Source: Clostridia bacterium (GTDB lineage Bacteria; Bacillota; Clostridia; Oscillospirales; SIG627). Taken from it: a stretch of DNA of 51,536 nt. Within the stretch, counting starts at the first letter, position 1. The number at the start of each line of letters is the position of its first letter. The DNA is taken from NCBI GenBank assembly GCA_017520825.1, contig JAFXEX010000024.1:1-51536 (forward strand), written 5' to 3'. Below the pieces are notes generated by a model. The model was not told where the DNA came from. It worked only from the letters and a program-made list of their open reading frames with translations, and ran no database searches. This document shows, piece by piece, positions 16,693-24,329 of the stretch. A program made the position numbers and the translations under genes.

Positions 16693-17832
16693 ATGAATAA
16701 AAGGCTTAAAAGAGACTTGATTTTAATTGCGTTTGGTGTATGCCTGTTTGCAGCGCTGAACAACCTTGGACTTGTTTTCGGCTTTTTGAGAAAGCTTTTT
16801 GCTATTTGCTTGCCTCTTATTCTGGGTGGCTTGCTCGCGTTTGTTTTAAACGTGCCTATGCGCGCCTATGAGAAGCTTCTTTCAAAATTGGAAACAAAAT
16901 TCAAGAAAAATATGTCAGGAAAAGTAAAAAATCTTTTAAGCTTAACCCTTGCAATTCTGTCGATATTACTCGTTTTGGTTATAGTGTTTACTATTGCAAT
17001 TCCCAAGATAAGCGAATCGGTTAAGAGCGTAATAATAACCGTTGACAGCAAAATACCCGATTTTCTTATATTCCTTGAGGAAAACGGAATTGATACTACA
17101 ACGATTACCGAAAAGCTTGCCAATTTCGACCTGGAGCAGATTATAAAGCAGGTGACCCAGGGCGCCTTTGCAATAGTTGAAACTGCCTTTGACGCTACCG
17201 TTATAGCAGTAAAATATTTCTCTGCTACCGTATTTGCAATTATTATTTCTATTTATTTGCTTCTTGATAAAAACAATCTGTCAAGACAAACAAGAAAAAT
17301 GTACTATACGTTCCTGCCCGACAAAAAGGCTGACGGCATTTATAAAACTGCGTATCTTATCCGTGATTCCTATGCTAAGTTTCTTTCGGGACAGTGTCTT
17401 GAAGCCGTTATATTAGCGCTATTGTTATTTATATTATTATCGATATTCGCTATTCCTTATGCAAGCCTGATTGCCTTGTTGGCTGCAGTTTTGTCTTTTA
17501 TTCCATATATAGGCTCATTCATCGCCTGCGCAATAGGTGTGGTCCTTGCATTTATCGTTTCACCTCATAAGGCTCTGGTTTGCTTGATCGTATACCTTGC
17601 CGCGCAGTTTATAGAGCAACATTTTATTTATCCTCACGTGGTAGGCAATTCCGTAGGCTTGTCGCCGTTTTATACCATAGTTGCAGTATTGCTCGGTGGA
17701 AACCTTTTCGGAATTTTCGGTATGATATTCTTTATTCCTCTTTTCTCCGTTATTTACACCCTTGTGCGTGACTTTTCAACGGAAAAGGAGAAGGAAAAGA
17801 AATCAGCTTCCGAAAAACCACAAAACAGTTAA
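16693..17832 (+). CDS. AI-2E family transporter (PerM/YtvI-like)
   Basis: This 379-residue membrane protein has the AI-2E exporter layout: two N-terminal helices, a long amphipathic soluble stretch (about 55-140), then five or six helices ending near 360. LLAAVLSFIPYIGSFIA is the conserved helix, and the PHVVGNSVGLSPFYTIVAVL segment is the family hallmark. It ends with a charged Lys/Glu tail. Members export autoinducer-2 or act as Na+(Li+)/H+ antiporters or sporulation-related permeases (YtvI); the substrate is not predictable. It is a single-gene unit with its own promoter and terminator. Confidence 0.9.
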   Translation: MNKRLKRDLILIAFGVCLFAALNNLGLVFGFLRKLFAICLPLILGGLLAFVLNVPMRAYEKLLSKLETKFKKNMSGKVKNLLSLTLAILSILLVLVIVFTIAIPKISESVKSVIITVDSKIPDFLIFLEENGIDTTTITEKLANFDLEQIIKQVTQGAFAIVETAFDATVIAVKYFSATVFAIIISIYLLLDKNNLSRQTRKMYYTFLPDKKADGIYKTAYLIRDSYAKFLSGQCLEAVILALLLFILLSIFAIPYASLIALLAAVLSFIPYIGSFIACAIGVVLAFIVSPHKALVCLIVYLAAQFIEQHFIYPHVVGNSVGLSPFYTIVAVLLGGNLFGIFGMIFFIPLFSVIYTLVRDFSTEKEKEKKSASEKPQNS

Positions 17833-17834
17833 AC

Positions 17835-17860
17835 AAAACGCACTCATTGAGTGCGTTTTT
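17835..17860. terminator. Bidirectional terminator between convergent genes
   Basis: AAAACGCACTCA and TGAGTGCGTTTT form a near-perfect palindrome with T-rich ends in both directions, 3 bases after the AI-2E stop and 4 bases from the end of the opposite ABC operon. Confidence 0.85.
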
Positions 17861-17863
17861 ACT

Positions 17864-18613
17864 TTATCTGCTTTCATAGTAATAATGATTACCGACGCTA
17901 TGAATTTTAACGTCAAAAACCCGGTCAATTACGCCCGAGTTAAAAACGCTTTTCGTACTGTCGGCTATTATTACCTTGCCGTCGTTCATAACGATTATAT
18001 TATCAGCATATTGAAGCGCAAGAGTAATATCGTGCAAAACGGCAATAATTCCTTTACCGTTACTTGAAAGCTCATTCAGAAGAGCCATAAGCTTAATGCT
18101 ATTCCCAACGTCAAGGTGCGTAGTCGGCTCGTCCATTAAAACATAGTCGGTATCCTGGGCAAGCGCCATTGCTATAAATACGTTTTGTCTCATACCACCC
18201 GAAAGAGTGCTCACAGGCTTGTCATACAGGTCTTCTATATTTAACTGCTTCATAGAGGATAAAGCAATTTCTTCGTCTTTTTCACTATACCTTTGAGCAA
18301 AGCTTAAATGAGGAAATCTACCCTGCAAAACAAGGTCACCTGCAGTCATATCGGGAATAGGCTTTATCTGAGGAAGATACGACAGCTTTTTTGCTACTTC
18401 CTTTGAGTTAAGTGAGGTTGATGCTATTCCGTCAATTGATACTCTTCCTTGCTTTATTGGAAGTATCCCCAGAATTGCTTTTAACAGTGTACTTTTTCCA
18501 CATCCGTTGGGTCCTATTATTGCTGTTAGCTTACCCTCGTTAAAGCAAGCGTTCATTCCGTCTATGACGTTGTGCTTGCCGTAGGAAACGGACAAATTTT
18601 CTATTTCAATCAT
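17864..18613 (-). CDS. ABC transporter ATP-binding protein (FecE/BtuD-like)
   Basis: This 249-residue ATPase belongs to the siderophore/haem/cobalamin importer class. Walker A is GPNGCGKST, the Q loop is YLPQ, the signature is LSGGMRQNVFIAMALAQ, Walker B is YVLMDEPTTHLD and the switch His is AVLHD. ATG 18613 is preferred over GTG 18619 because AAAGGAG (18629-18623) is spaced 9 bases from it. It is the last gene of a four-gene operon and overlaps the permease gene by a few bases. Confidence 0.9.
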   Translation of the reverse strand: MIEIENLSVSYGKHNVIDGMNACFNEGKLTAIIGPNGCGKSTLLKAILGILPIKQGRVSIDGIASTSLNSKEVAKKLSYLPQIKPIPDMTAGDLVLQGRFPHLSFAQRYSEKDEEIALSSMKQLNIEDLYDKPVSTLSGGMRQNVFIAMALAQDTDYVLMDEPTTHLDVGNSIKLMALLNELSSNGKGIIAVLHDITLALQYADNIIVMNDGKVIIADSTKSVFNSGVIDRVFDVKIHSVGNHYYYESR

Positions 18614-19625
18614 TGACACGCACTCCTTTCTTTTTGATAATTACAAATATAAAGAAGGGTGCGCCGAGGAACGCCATAATTATGCCCACCTGTATTTCGT
18701 AGGGCGAAAAAACTGTTTTTGCAACAGTATCGCATAAGGTAACGAAGCCTGCGCCAAACAAAGCACAAAGAGGAAGTAAATGCTTTGATCGGGTTATCCC
18801 CATAAGCCTTACTGCGTGAGGAACTATCAATCCAACGAAGGAAATCAGCCCTGCAAGGCTTACGGCAGCGCCTGCAAGAAGCGCCGAGATAATCAAAAAG
18901 ACAGTTCTCATAAGCCTTACGTTCAATCCCAGACCTCGAGCGCTTTCTTCTCCAAGGGTTATTACGTCAAGCTCCTTTGAAAAAATAATTGCCACGGTTA
19001 GCGTAATGAGTATTATTACGGTTGACGGAAGGAGCTTATGGTAAGTAACTGCTGAAAAGTCACCGATTCTGAAATCTGCGCTCATCATTGCTATATTGGG
19101 GAAAAGCGTAATTATTGCATCGGAAAATGCATTTAAAATACTGTTGATTGCAACGCCGATAAGTATGACGCTTCCGTTTGAGGACGCAAACCTTCGTGCA
19201 ATAAGGCTTACGGCAAATGCAGTCAGAAAAGCGCCGATAAACGAAAAAAACGACATTCTCCATCCACCGTAGAGGCCAAAAGCCGTACATAGCGTTATAG
19301 CAAGTCCTGCTCCTGAATTTACACCTACGATTCCGGGAGAAGCCAGCTTGTTTGCCAATACGTTTTGCATTATAGCTCCTGCTACACTGAGCGCTGAGCC
19401 TACCAATAAGCAGGCAATCGTGCGTGGAAGACGGGCAAATATAAAAATACGCTCGTTTGCACCGACAGGTCCGTTCTTGACGGCGTTTATAATATCATAA
19501 AGTGATATACTTGCGCTTCCTGACAAAAGTCCAAGAGCCGCCGATACTAAAAACAGTAATACGGCGGCAAGGAAAAGTAAACTTATTTTTTTATTACTCT
19601 GTAAGGATTTTGCAGAGCGTTTCAT
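18606..19625 (-). CDS. FecCD-family ABC transporter permease
   Basis: This 339-residue permease with about ten helices belongs to the BtuC/FecCD family. It shows RLPRTIACLLVGSALSVAGA and MQNVLANKLASPGIVGVNSGAG near 65-115, and AGLISFVGLIVPHAVRLMG near 265, all conserved in this family. It imports iron-siderophore, haem or corrinoid substrates together with the neighbouring binding protein and ATPase. The start overlaps the binding-protein gene by 32 bases; no strong ribosome site is seen, so coupling is likely. Confidence 0.92.
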   Translation of the reverse strand: MKRSAKSLQSNKKISLLFLAAVLLFLVSAALGLLSGSASISLYDIINAVKNGPVGANERIFIFARLPRTIACLLVGSALSVAGAIMQNVLANKLASPGIVGVNSGAGLAITLCTAFGLYGGWRMSFFSFIGAFLTAFAVSLIARRFASSNGSVILIGVAINSILNAFSDAIITLFPNIAMMSADFRIGDFSAVTYHKLLPSTVIILITLTVAIIFSKELDVITLGEESARGLGLNVRLMRTVFLIISALLAGAAVSLAGLISFVGLIVPHAVRLMGITRSKHLLPLCALFGAGFVTLCDTVAKTVFSPYEIQVGIIMAFLGAPFFIFVIIKKKGVRVND

Positions 19626-20544
19626 AGGCTTCGTTCCATCTGGCGTTGGGCTTCAGGTTAAACAGTCTGTTGTCCATATAATATATACGACCTTCCTTAA
19701 CTGCTTGTAAGTCATACCACACCGGATTTTCCTCCATCATTCTGGATACGTTATCTCTTGCAGTTTGCTTGTTTTCTCCCACCTCGACTATAAAAATCCG
19801 ATATGGGTCACTTTTTATAATGCTTTCAATACTTAAATTCTCCAAAAGGGAGCTATCACTGTCGGCGATATTTATACACCCAAGGTCCTTGAGCATCTCA
19901 CCGAGAATGGTTCCTTCACTGTTTTTGGCTCGGATATATCCCGAAGAAGCCCTTAAAAACAGTACTGTTTTTTCACTGTCGGGAATTTCTGCAGAAGAAA
20001 CATTGCTTTTCAATTCATCAATTTGCTTTTTAATTTCCGTGCCGTTCTTTTCATATAAATCTTTTCTGCCGGTTATATCTGTGCAAACGTCAAGCATATA
20101 TAAATAGTCATCAAAATTATCTACGTTGAAATATGCAACGGTTATCCCTGCGCCTTCAAGCACGTCCTTCATTTCAACGTTTGCTGAGGTAGAAGCACTT
20201 GCGATTACCAGCTCGGGATTGCTTGAAAGTAGTTTTTCAAGGCTGGGGTCCTTGGTTTTTCCAATGTTAATTGCCGAATCCAATTCCAACCCAAAATCGT
20301 CCCATGCATCGTCTGCCGTAGCGCAAACAGTGCCTCCACTGTTTACCCATACGTCTGCAAAGCTTCCTATAAGGGCTGCAACTCGCCGAGGATTCTTTTT
20401 AACGCTGACCTCTCTGCCGAGCGCATCTGTAAACACAACGTAATCTTCACCATTTATTTCCTCTGTGTTATCAGCGCAGGAAATAAAGCAAAGACAAATA
20501 AGAAGGCAACAAAACAGAATATTAAACCAGCTTCTTTTCAACAT
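19594..20544 (-). CDS. ABC transporter substrate-binding lipoprotein (FecB/BtuF-like)
   Basis: The product has 316 residues. A lipoprotein signal has the lipidated Cys at 23 (FISC), followed by a class III (helix-backbone) binding fold: VVFTDALGREVSVKKNPRRV at the start of the domain, KLLSSNPELVIAS, and KEGRIYYMDNR near the end. Ligand class is iron chelate, haem or corrinoid; no diagnostic residue was found to choose. The ATG at 20544 overlaps the end of the upstream reductase-like gene by 23 bases, which links uptake to that redox protein. Confidence 0.9.
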   Translation of the reverse strand: MLKRSWFNILFCCLLICLCFISCADNTEEINGEDYVVFTDALGREVSVKKNPRRVAALIGSFADVWVNSGGTVCATADDAWDDFGLELDSAINIGKTKDPSLEKLLSSNPELVIASASTSANVEMKDVLEGAGITVAYFNVDNFDDYLYMLDVCTDITGRKDLYEKNGTEIKKQIDELKSNVSSAEIPDSEKTVLFLRASSGYIRAKNSEGTILGEMLKDLGCINIADSDSSLLENLSIESIIKSDPYRIFIVEVGENKQTARDNVSRMMEENPVWYDLQAVKEGRIYYMDNRLFNLKPNARWNEAYETLCKILTE

Positions 20545-21445
20545 ATTCAAATCCAAGTCTTTCTATTGTGTCGGCAAAGCGCTCACCCTTGATTCCTTCG
20601 TCTCGGAAAAGGATAATGGCTTTTTCCACAACCTTTAATACTTCCTCTTCGTTGGTAAAAATTTTGGAAAGTGGCTTTCCGATTGCCGTCTTTTTACCCC
20701 AACGTCCACCGATGCAAACCTTATATCCCTGCACGCTTGACTCGAAAGCGCCGAAGGGGCATTTTTTGTAGCATCTTCCACACTTATTGCATACCTCTGA
20801 ATCCACAGAGATTACACCGTCGGAAAGAGCAGCAGCCTTCATAGGACAAGCAAGCTCTACAGCGCATTTTTTGCATCCTCGGCATTTTTCTGTATCGGGA
20901 GTAAATATACGCTGACCGATTATTCCGATATCGTTAAGGTCGGGCTTTACACAGTTATTAGGACATCCCCCAACTGCAATTTTAAACTTGTGGGGAAGGG
21001 TAACGTCGTGATATCCTTGGTAAAACCGTTCGTGAATTTTTCTGCTTAAAGAATAGGTATCAATAAGCCCGAATTGGCAGGTAGTACCCTTGCAGGATAC
21101 CACGGGACGCACCTTCGGACCCGTTCCACCAGTTTCAAGACCGTTATCCTTCAGGAACAGAATCAACGAGGGAATATTATCGTAGGGAACGCCTTGTATC
21201 TCAATGGTCATTCTGCTGGTCATAGCAACCTCAGACGACCCAAAAAGGTCGGCAGCCTGCGCTATTGCCCTCTGCTCGTCGGTGGTGATTTTTCCATTTC
21301 CGGTTATAACTCTCACGTTGAATACGTCATCAAATCTCTTGTCTCTCAGACAACCAAGTCCCTTGACCTTTGTTATCTGCTCGGGCGTTAATTTTCCGTT
21401 TTTTTGTTCAAGTCCTACTAACTCAAAATCCTTTTGCTTATCCAT
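20522..21445 (-). CDS. Siroheme/4Fe-4S nitrite-sulfite-reductase-like ferredoxin protein
   Basis: This 307-residue protein joins a nitrite/sulfite reductase half-domain to two ferredoxin clusters. The N-terminal part (about 10-95) is the ferredoxin-like repeat of sulfite reductases (SRMTIEIQGVP). CKGTTCQFG and GGCPNNC provide four cysteines for a siroheme-bridged 4Fe-4S centre. CRGCKKC...ACP and CNKCGRCYKKCP are two further 4Fe-4S motifs. It resembles anaerobic sulfite reductase subunit C or the small clostridial siroheme proteins of unknown role. The first pair is C-X4-C, one residue shorter than the C-X5-C I remember for classic sulfite reductases. ATG 21445 has GAGG 9 bases upstream. It is the first gene of an operon with an FecBCD-type importer; function uncertain. 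Confidence 0.8.
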   Translation of the reverse strand: MDKQKDFELVGLEQKNGKLTPEQITKVKGLGCLRDKRFDDVFNVRVITGNGKITTDEQRAIAQAADLFGSSEVAMTSRMTIEIQGVPYDNIPSLILFLKDNGLETGGTGPKVRPVVSCKGTTCQFGLIDTYSLSRKIHERFYQGYHDVTLPHKFKIAVGGCPNNCVKPDLNDIGIIGQRIFTPDTEKCRGCKKCAVELACPMKAAALSDGVISVDSEVCNKCGRCYKKCPFGAFESSVQGYKVCIGGRWGKKTAIGKPLSKIFTNEEEVLKVVEKAIILFRDEGIKGERFADTIERLGFEYVEKKLV

Positions 21446-21482
21446 AAAGTTGTACCTCACAAGTATAAATTTACTGTATATT

Positions 21483-21511
21483 ATGGTAACATAATCCCGA
21501 TTTTTTGTCAA
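21483..21511 (-). promoter_or_regulatory. Candidate promoter of the reductase/importer operon
   Basis: On the minus strand TTGACA (21511-21506) is followed after 17 bases by TACCAT (21488-21483), a weaker -10. It lies 38 bases before the start at 21445 and is divergent from the sdpR-like promoter. Confidence 0.5.
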
Positions 21512-21540
21512 TATTCCAAGTGAGTTAAAGGCGAAAAAAT

Positions 21541-21612
21541 ATTTAACCAAAAAGTTAAATGACTATTGACAAAACCGAAAAAGTATGATATCATTTAACC
21601 AAAGAGTTAAAT
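21541..21612 (+). promoter_or_regulatory. Promoter flanked by two identical ArsR-type operators
   Basis: ATTTAAC-N6-GTTAAAT occurs twice, at 21541-21560 and 21593-21612, centre to centre 52 bases (about five helical turns). Between and into them lie TTGACA (21566-21571), a 17-base spacer and TATCAT (21589-21594). This fits strong autorepression by the following ArsR-type gene, possibly with looping. Confidence 0.8.
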
Positions 21613-21628
21613 GATTGGAGGAGATACG

Positions 21629-21901
21629 TTGGGACTGCAAAGCACGATAAAAGCACTGTCCGATCCTATTCGGAGAGAAATATTAGAAATGTTAAAGGTG
21701 ACCAGGCTTTCTGCAGGGGAAATATCTAACAGATTTTCCGTGAGTGGAGCAGCTATTTCAAAGCATCTTTCAATTCTTAAGGATGCTGATTTGATAAGGG
21801 ATACCCGTGAAGGAAAGTACATCTATTATGAGTTGAACGCCTCGGTTCTTGAAGAGGTAATGCTATGGCTAAGTGGATTGAAGGGAGAAAAAAATGATTA
21901 A
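21629..21901 (+). CDS. ArsR family regulator (SdpR-like autorepressor)
   Basis: This 90-residue winged-helix repressor contains KALSDPIRREILEMLK at the N-terminus, SAGEISNRFSVSGAAISKHL as the helix-turn-helix and REGKYIYYELN as the wing. There is no metal-binding CVC motif, so it is of the SdpR type rather than a metal sensor. The TTG start at 21629 is favoured: GGAGGAG (21617-21623) sits 5 bases upstream, whereas the ATG at 21611 is ahead of that site and inside the operator. It overlaps the SdpI-like gene by 8 bases, the standard autorepressor-immunity pair. Confidence 0.88.
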   Translation: MGLQSTIKALSDPIRREILEMLKVTRLSAGEISNRFSVSGAAISKHLSILKDADLIRDTREGKYIYYELNASVLEEVMLWLSGLKGEKND

Positions 21902-22526
21902 GAAGAACTTGAAGATTTTAATTATAACGTCGGTAGTAATTTTGTTACCCATTTTGGCAGGTATCGTTTTATGGGATAAGCTACCCCAGAGAATTCCTAC
22001 TCATTGGAACGCGGCAGGGGAGATAGACGGCTGGAGCGGGAAGCCCTTTGCAGTTATCGGCATCCCCTTTATGATGCTGGCGTTTCAATGGATGTGTGTT
22101 CTTGCTACCTCTACCGATCCTAAAAAGCATAACCATTCTGAAAAAATTTTGCATTTCATCTTTTGGCTTTTTCCTGTCATAACCGTTTTGCTTTCTACCC
22201 TTACTTATTGTGCAGCGCTTGGTAATGAAGTGCGCATTAATGTGATAGTCCCTGTGCTGATAGGCTTGTTGTTTGTTATAATCGGCAATTATTTGCCTAA
22301 GTGCAGACAAAATTATACAATTGGTATAAAGATTCCGTGGACGCTTAACAGTGAAGAAAATTGGAACAGAACACACCGATTAGCAGGTTGGCTTTGGGTG
22401 ATTTGTGGCTTTATAATTATGCTTTCCGGCTTATTTAATTGCTTTGCGATATTTTTGGCAGTAGTGTTGATAATGATTTTAGTTCCGTTTGTTTATTCTT
22501 ATATACTACATCGTAAAGGGATATAA
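21894..22526 (+). CDS. SdpI/DUF1648 family membrane protein
   Basis: The 210-residue protein has about six helices. The N-terminal DUF1648 segment is recognisable by LPQRIPTHWNAAGEIDGW, and the SdpI part by IGNYLPKCRQNYTIGIKIPWTL with NWNRTHRLAGWLW. SdpI of Bacillus is an immunity protein and signal receptor for the SdpC toxin and sequesters SdpR. No sdpC-like toxin gene is nearby, so the role may be protection against others' toxins or general envelope signalling (inference). Confidence 0.88.
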   Translation: MIKKNLKILIITSVVILLPILAGIVLWDKLPQRIPTHWNAAGEIDGWSGKPFAVIGIPFMMLAFQWMCVLATSTDPKKHNHSEKILHFIFWLFPVITVLLSTLTYCAALGNEVRINVIVPVLIGLLFVIIGNYLPKCRQNYTIGIKIPWTLNSEENWNRTHRLAGWLWVICGFIIMLSGLFNCFAIFLAVVLIMILVPFVYSYILHRKGI

Positions 22527-22528
22527 GA

Positions 22529-22598
22529 AACCACCCCAAAACAAAAACACCACCCAATAGGGTGGTGTTCTTGTTTGGCTGGGATGGCTGGGATCGAA
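22529..22598 (-). repeat. Tandem copy 2: tRNA-Gln 3' fragment plus terminator
   Basis: This 70-base block is nearly identical to 22668-22738, differing at a few positions that are compensated within the hairpin arms (CCACCC/GGGTGG against CTACCC/GGGTAG). It ends with the CCA, acceptor and part of the T arm of tRNA-Gln, but lacks the rest of the tRNA. Confidence 0.8.
22546..22569. terminator. Hairpin terminator after the SdpI-like gene
   Basis: AACACCACCC and GGGTGGTGTT pair around AATA; it serves the + strand operon 20 bases upstream and, in reverse, the tRNA-Gln repeat. Confidence 0.75.
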
Positions 22599-22667
22599 TA
22601 CCCCAAGAGTATTTGTTCGGGACGAGCCCTCACTGCACCGTGCGCTTCGCACCACCGGTTCTCCCGT

Positions 22668-22738
22668 AACCACCCCAAAACAAAAAACACTACCCAATAG
22701 GGTAGTGTTTTTGTTTGGCTGGGATGGCTGGGATCGAA
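22668..22738 (-). repeat. Tandem copy 1: 3' end of the intact tRNA-Gln plus terminator
   Basis: This is the partner of 22529-22598. Here the tRNA portion is part of the intact gene. Confidence 0.8.
22686..22709 (-). terminator. Terminator of tRNA-Gln
   Basis: AACACTACCC and GGGTAGTGTT pair around a 4-base loop and continue on the minus strand into TTTTTTG, 6 bases after the tRNA 3' end. Confidence 0.8.
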
Positions 22739-22791
22739 CCAGCGAGATGCGAGAGTCAAAGTCTCGTGCCTTACCACTTGGCTACATCCCA
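22716..22791 (-). tRNA. tRNA-Gln(UUG)
   Basis: A 76-base cloverleaf on the minus strand. Acceptor stem TGGGATG/CATCCCA, D arm with AGTGGTAAGGC, anticodon loop CTTTGAC (anticodon TTG), T arm GCTGG-TTCGATC-CCAGC and an encoded CCA. The discriminator is G, as expected for tRNA-Gln. Confidence 0.93.
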
Positions 22792-22877
22792 AAATGCTTT
22801 AACATTTTATCACAATATTTGTATTTTGTCAATAATAATACAAAAGATAATTTGCGCACGGTAAAATTATATTTTTG

Positions 22878-22906
22878 TTGACAACATACTTGATTTTGGA
22901 TATACT
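22878..22906 (+). promoter_or_regulatory. Sigma-A promoter of mgtE
   Basis: TTGACA (22878-22883), 17 bases, TATACT (22901-22906); the start codon is 25 bases further on, leaving no room for an M-box leader. Confidence 0.75.
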
Positions 22907-22931
22907 TATTTTAAGAATAGGAGGTGCAATT

Positions 22932-24287
22932 ATGGTAGAAACAATAACGTCACTTATAAAAAGCAAACAGTATATTGAAGTGAGAAAGATGCTTTCGGAA
23001 ATTAATCCTGCCGACATTGCAACAATATTTTCTGAATTTTCAGAAGATATGCTTCCTATCCTTTTCAGAATCTTGCCCAAGGACATTGCCACAGACGTTT
23101 TTGTTGAAATGAGTGGTTCAGAGCAACAAACACTTATAAAATCCTTCAGTGACTTTGAGTTGAAAATAATGTTCGAGGACTTGTTTTTGGACGATGCAGT
23201 TGATATTATTGAGGAAATGCCTGCAAACGTAGTAAAGCGAATTCTTTCCAGCTCATCTCCCGAGGTGCGCAGTCAGATAAACAGTATCCTCAATTACCCC
23301 AAGGACAGCGCCGGAAGTATAATGACTATTGAGTACGTGTCACTCAAAAAGCATATGACGGTGGAACAAGCCTTTAACCATATCAAAAAAACAGGTGTGG
23401 ATAAGGAAACCATATACACCTGCTACGTTACAGACCCTTCGCGAATTCTTATCGGAATAGTTACTGCAAAGGCGTTACTCCTTGCCGACAGAGATGCAAC
23501 CGTTGAAGAAGTAATGGAAACCAACGTGATTTATGCAAATACTCTTGACGATAAGGAAGAGGTTGCAAAGACGATTGATAAATACGGCTTTCTGGCGTTA
23601 CCCGTTGTTGATAAAGAAAAACGCCTAGTGGGAATTGTCACAGTAGACGACGCTATAGAGGTTATTCAGGAAGAGGCTGAAGAGGACATTTCTAAAATGG
23701 CAGCTATCACTCCCAACGAAAAGCCTTATCTTGAATCCAGCGTCTTTTCAATTTGGAAGGCAAGAATTCCGTGGCTTCTTTTACTTATGATTTCGGCAAC
23801 CGTCACGGGAGCGATTATTGCAAGCTTTGAAAGTGCGCTTGCTGCTTGCGCCGTTCTTACAACCTTTATCCCTATGCTTATGGGTACGGGAGGTAATTCG
23901 GGCAGTCAGGCATCGGTAACCGTAATAAGAGAATTATCACTGGGTGAGGTAAAGCTCTCAGACATTTTCAGGGTTCAATGGAAGGAATTGAGAGTGTCTA
24001 TGCTATGTGGCATTACCCTTGGAGTTGTTGAGTTTGCCAAGCTTATGGTTTTCGACTCCCTTCTTTTTGGAAACCAAGCAATTACACTCAACGTTGCTAT
24101 AGCAGTGTCGCTGACAATATGCCTTACGGTAATCCTTGCAAAGCTGGTTGGATGCTCGCTTCCCATTATTGCTCAAAGATTAGGCTTTGACCCTGCAGTA
24201 ATGGCAAGTCCCTTTATTACCACAGTAGTTGATGCACTTTCGCTTATTGTCTTTTTTACCATTGCATCTTCAATATTGAATTTATGA
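22932..24287 (+). CDS. mgtE: Magnesium transporter MgtE
   Basis: This 451-residue protein has all MgtE parts. An N-terminal superhelical domain (about 5-125, LSEINPADIATIFSEF) is followed by two CBS domains (about 130-255, with SAGSIMTIEYVSL and GFLALPVVDKEKRLVG). Then come a plug helix and five transmembrane helices (about 285-450), with the pore signature MGTGGNSGSQASVTVIR. It imports Mg2+ down its gradient, gated by Mg2+ on the soluble domains. AGGAGG precedes the ATG at 22932. It is monocistronic, ending at a strong terminator. Confidence 0.95.
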   Translation: MVETITSLIKSKQYIEVRKMLSEINPADIATIFSEFSEDMLPILFRILPKDIATDVFVEMSGSEQQTLIKSFSDFELKIMFEDLFLDDAVDIIEEMPANVVKRILSSSSPEVRSQINSILNYPKDSAGSIMTIEYVSLKKHMTVEQAFNHIKKTGVDKETIYTCYVTDPSRILIGIVTAKALLLADRDATVEEVMETNVIYANTLDDKEEVAKTIDKYGFLALPVVDKEKRLVGIVTVDDAIEVIQEEAEEDISKMAAITPNEKPYLESSVFSIWKARIPWLLLLMISATVTGAIIASFESALAACAVLTTFIPMLMGTGGNSGSQASVTVIRELSLGEVKLSDIFRVQWKELRVSMLCGITLGVVEFAKLMVFDSLLFGNQAITLNVAIAVSLTICLTVILAKLVGCSLPIIAQRLGFDPAVMASPFITTVVDALSLIVFFTIASSILNL

Positions 24288-24291
24288 AAAA

Positions 24292-24324
24292 CAGTCTGTA
24301 AAAACTGTCAGTTTTTACAGACTG
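24292..24324. terminator. Bidirectional terminator, mgtE / ispDF
   Basis: Perfect 14-base arms CAGTCTGTAAAAAC and GTTTTTACAGACTG around TGTCA, followed by CTTTTTT, between convergent genes. Confidence 0.88.
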
Positions 24325-24329
24325 CTTTT

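Larger units (their letters stand above)
22527..22715. other. Gene-free region: duplicated terminator and tRNA-Gln 3'-end remnant
   Basis: No protein is supported. Reading from the tRNA on the minus strand, the order is: terminator, about 69-base spacer (22599-22667), partial tRNA-Gln 3' end (22576-22598), second terminator. The open frames crossing it are products of repeat sequence. The spacer contains TGAGGGCTCGTCCCGAA on the minus strand, related to a motif behind tRNA-Leu. Confidence 0.7.

Noticed and set aside
20522..21445. Full dissimilatory sulfite reductase or AsrABC operon
   Set aside because: Only one small siroheme-type protein is present; asrA/asrB or dsrAB-like partners are absent from the neighbourhood.
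22499..22792. Minus-strand open frames (63 and 97 codons) with similar translated segments across the tRNA-Gln region
   Set aside because: They cross an intact tRNA gene and two terminators, and their similarity arises from the duplicated DNA block. There is no ribosome site or protein-like composition.
22792..22931. M-box magnesium riboswitch ahead of mgtE
   Set aside because: The promoter is only about 50 bases from the start codon, leaving no space for the roughly 170-base M-box.
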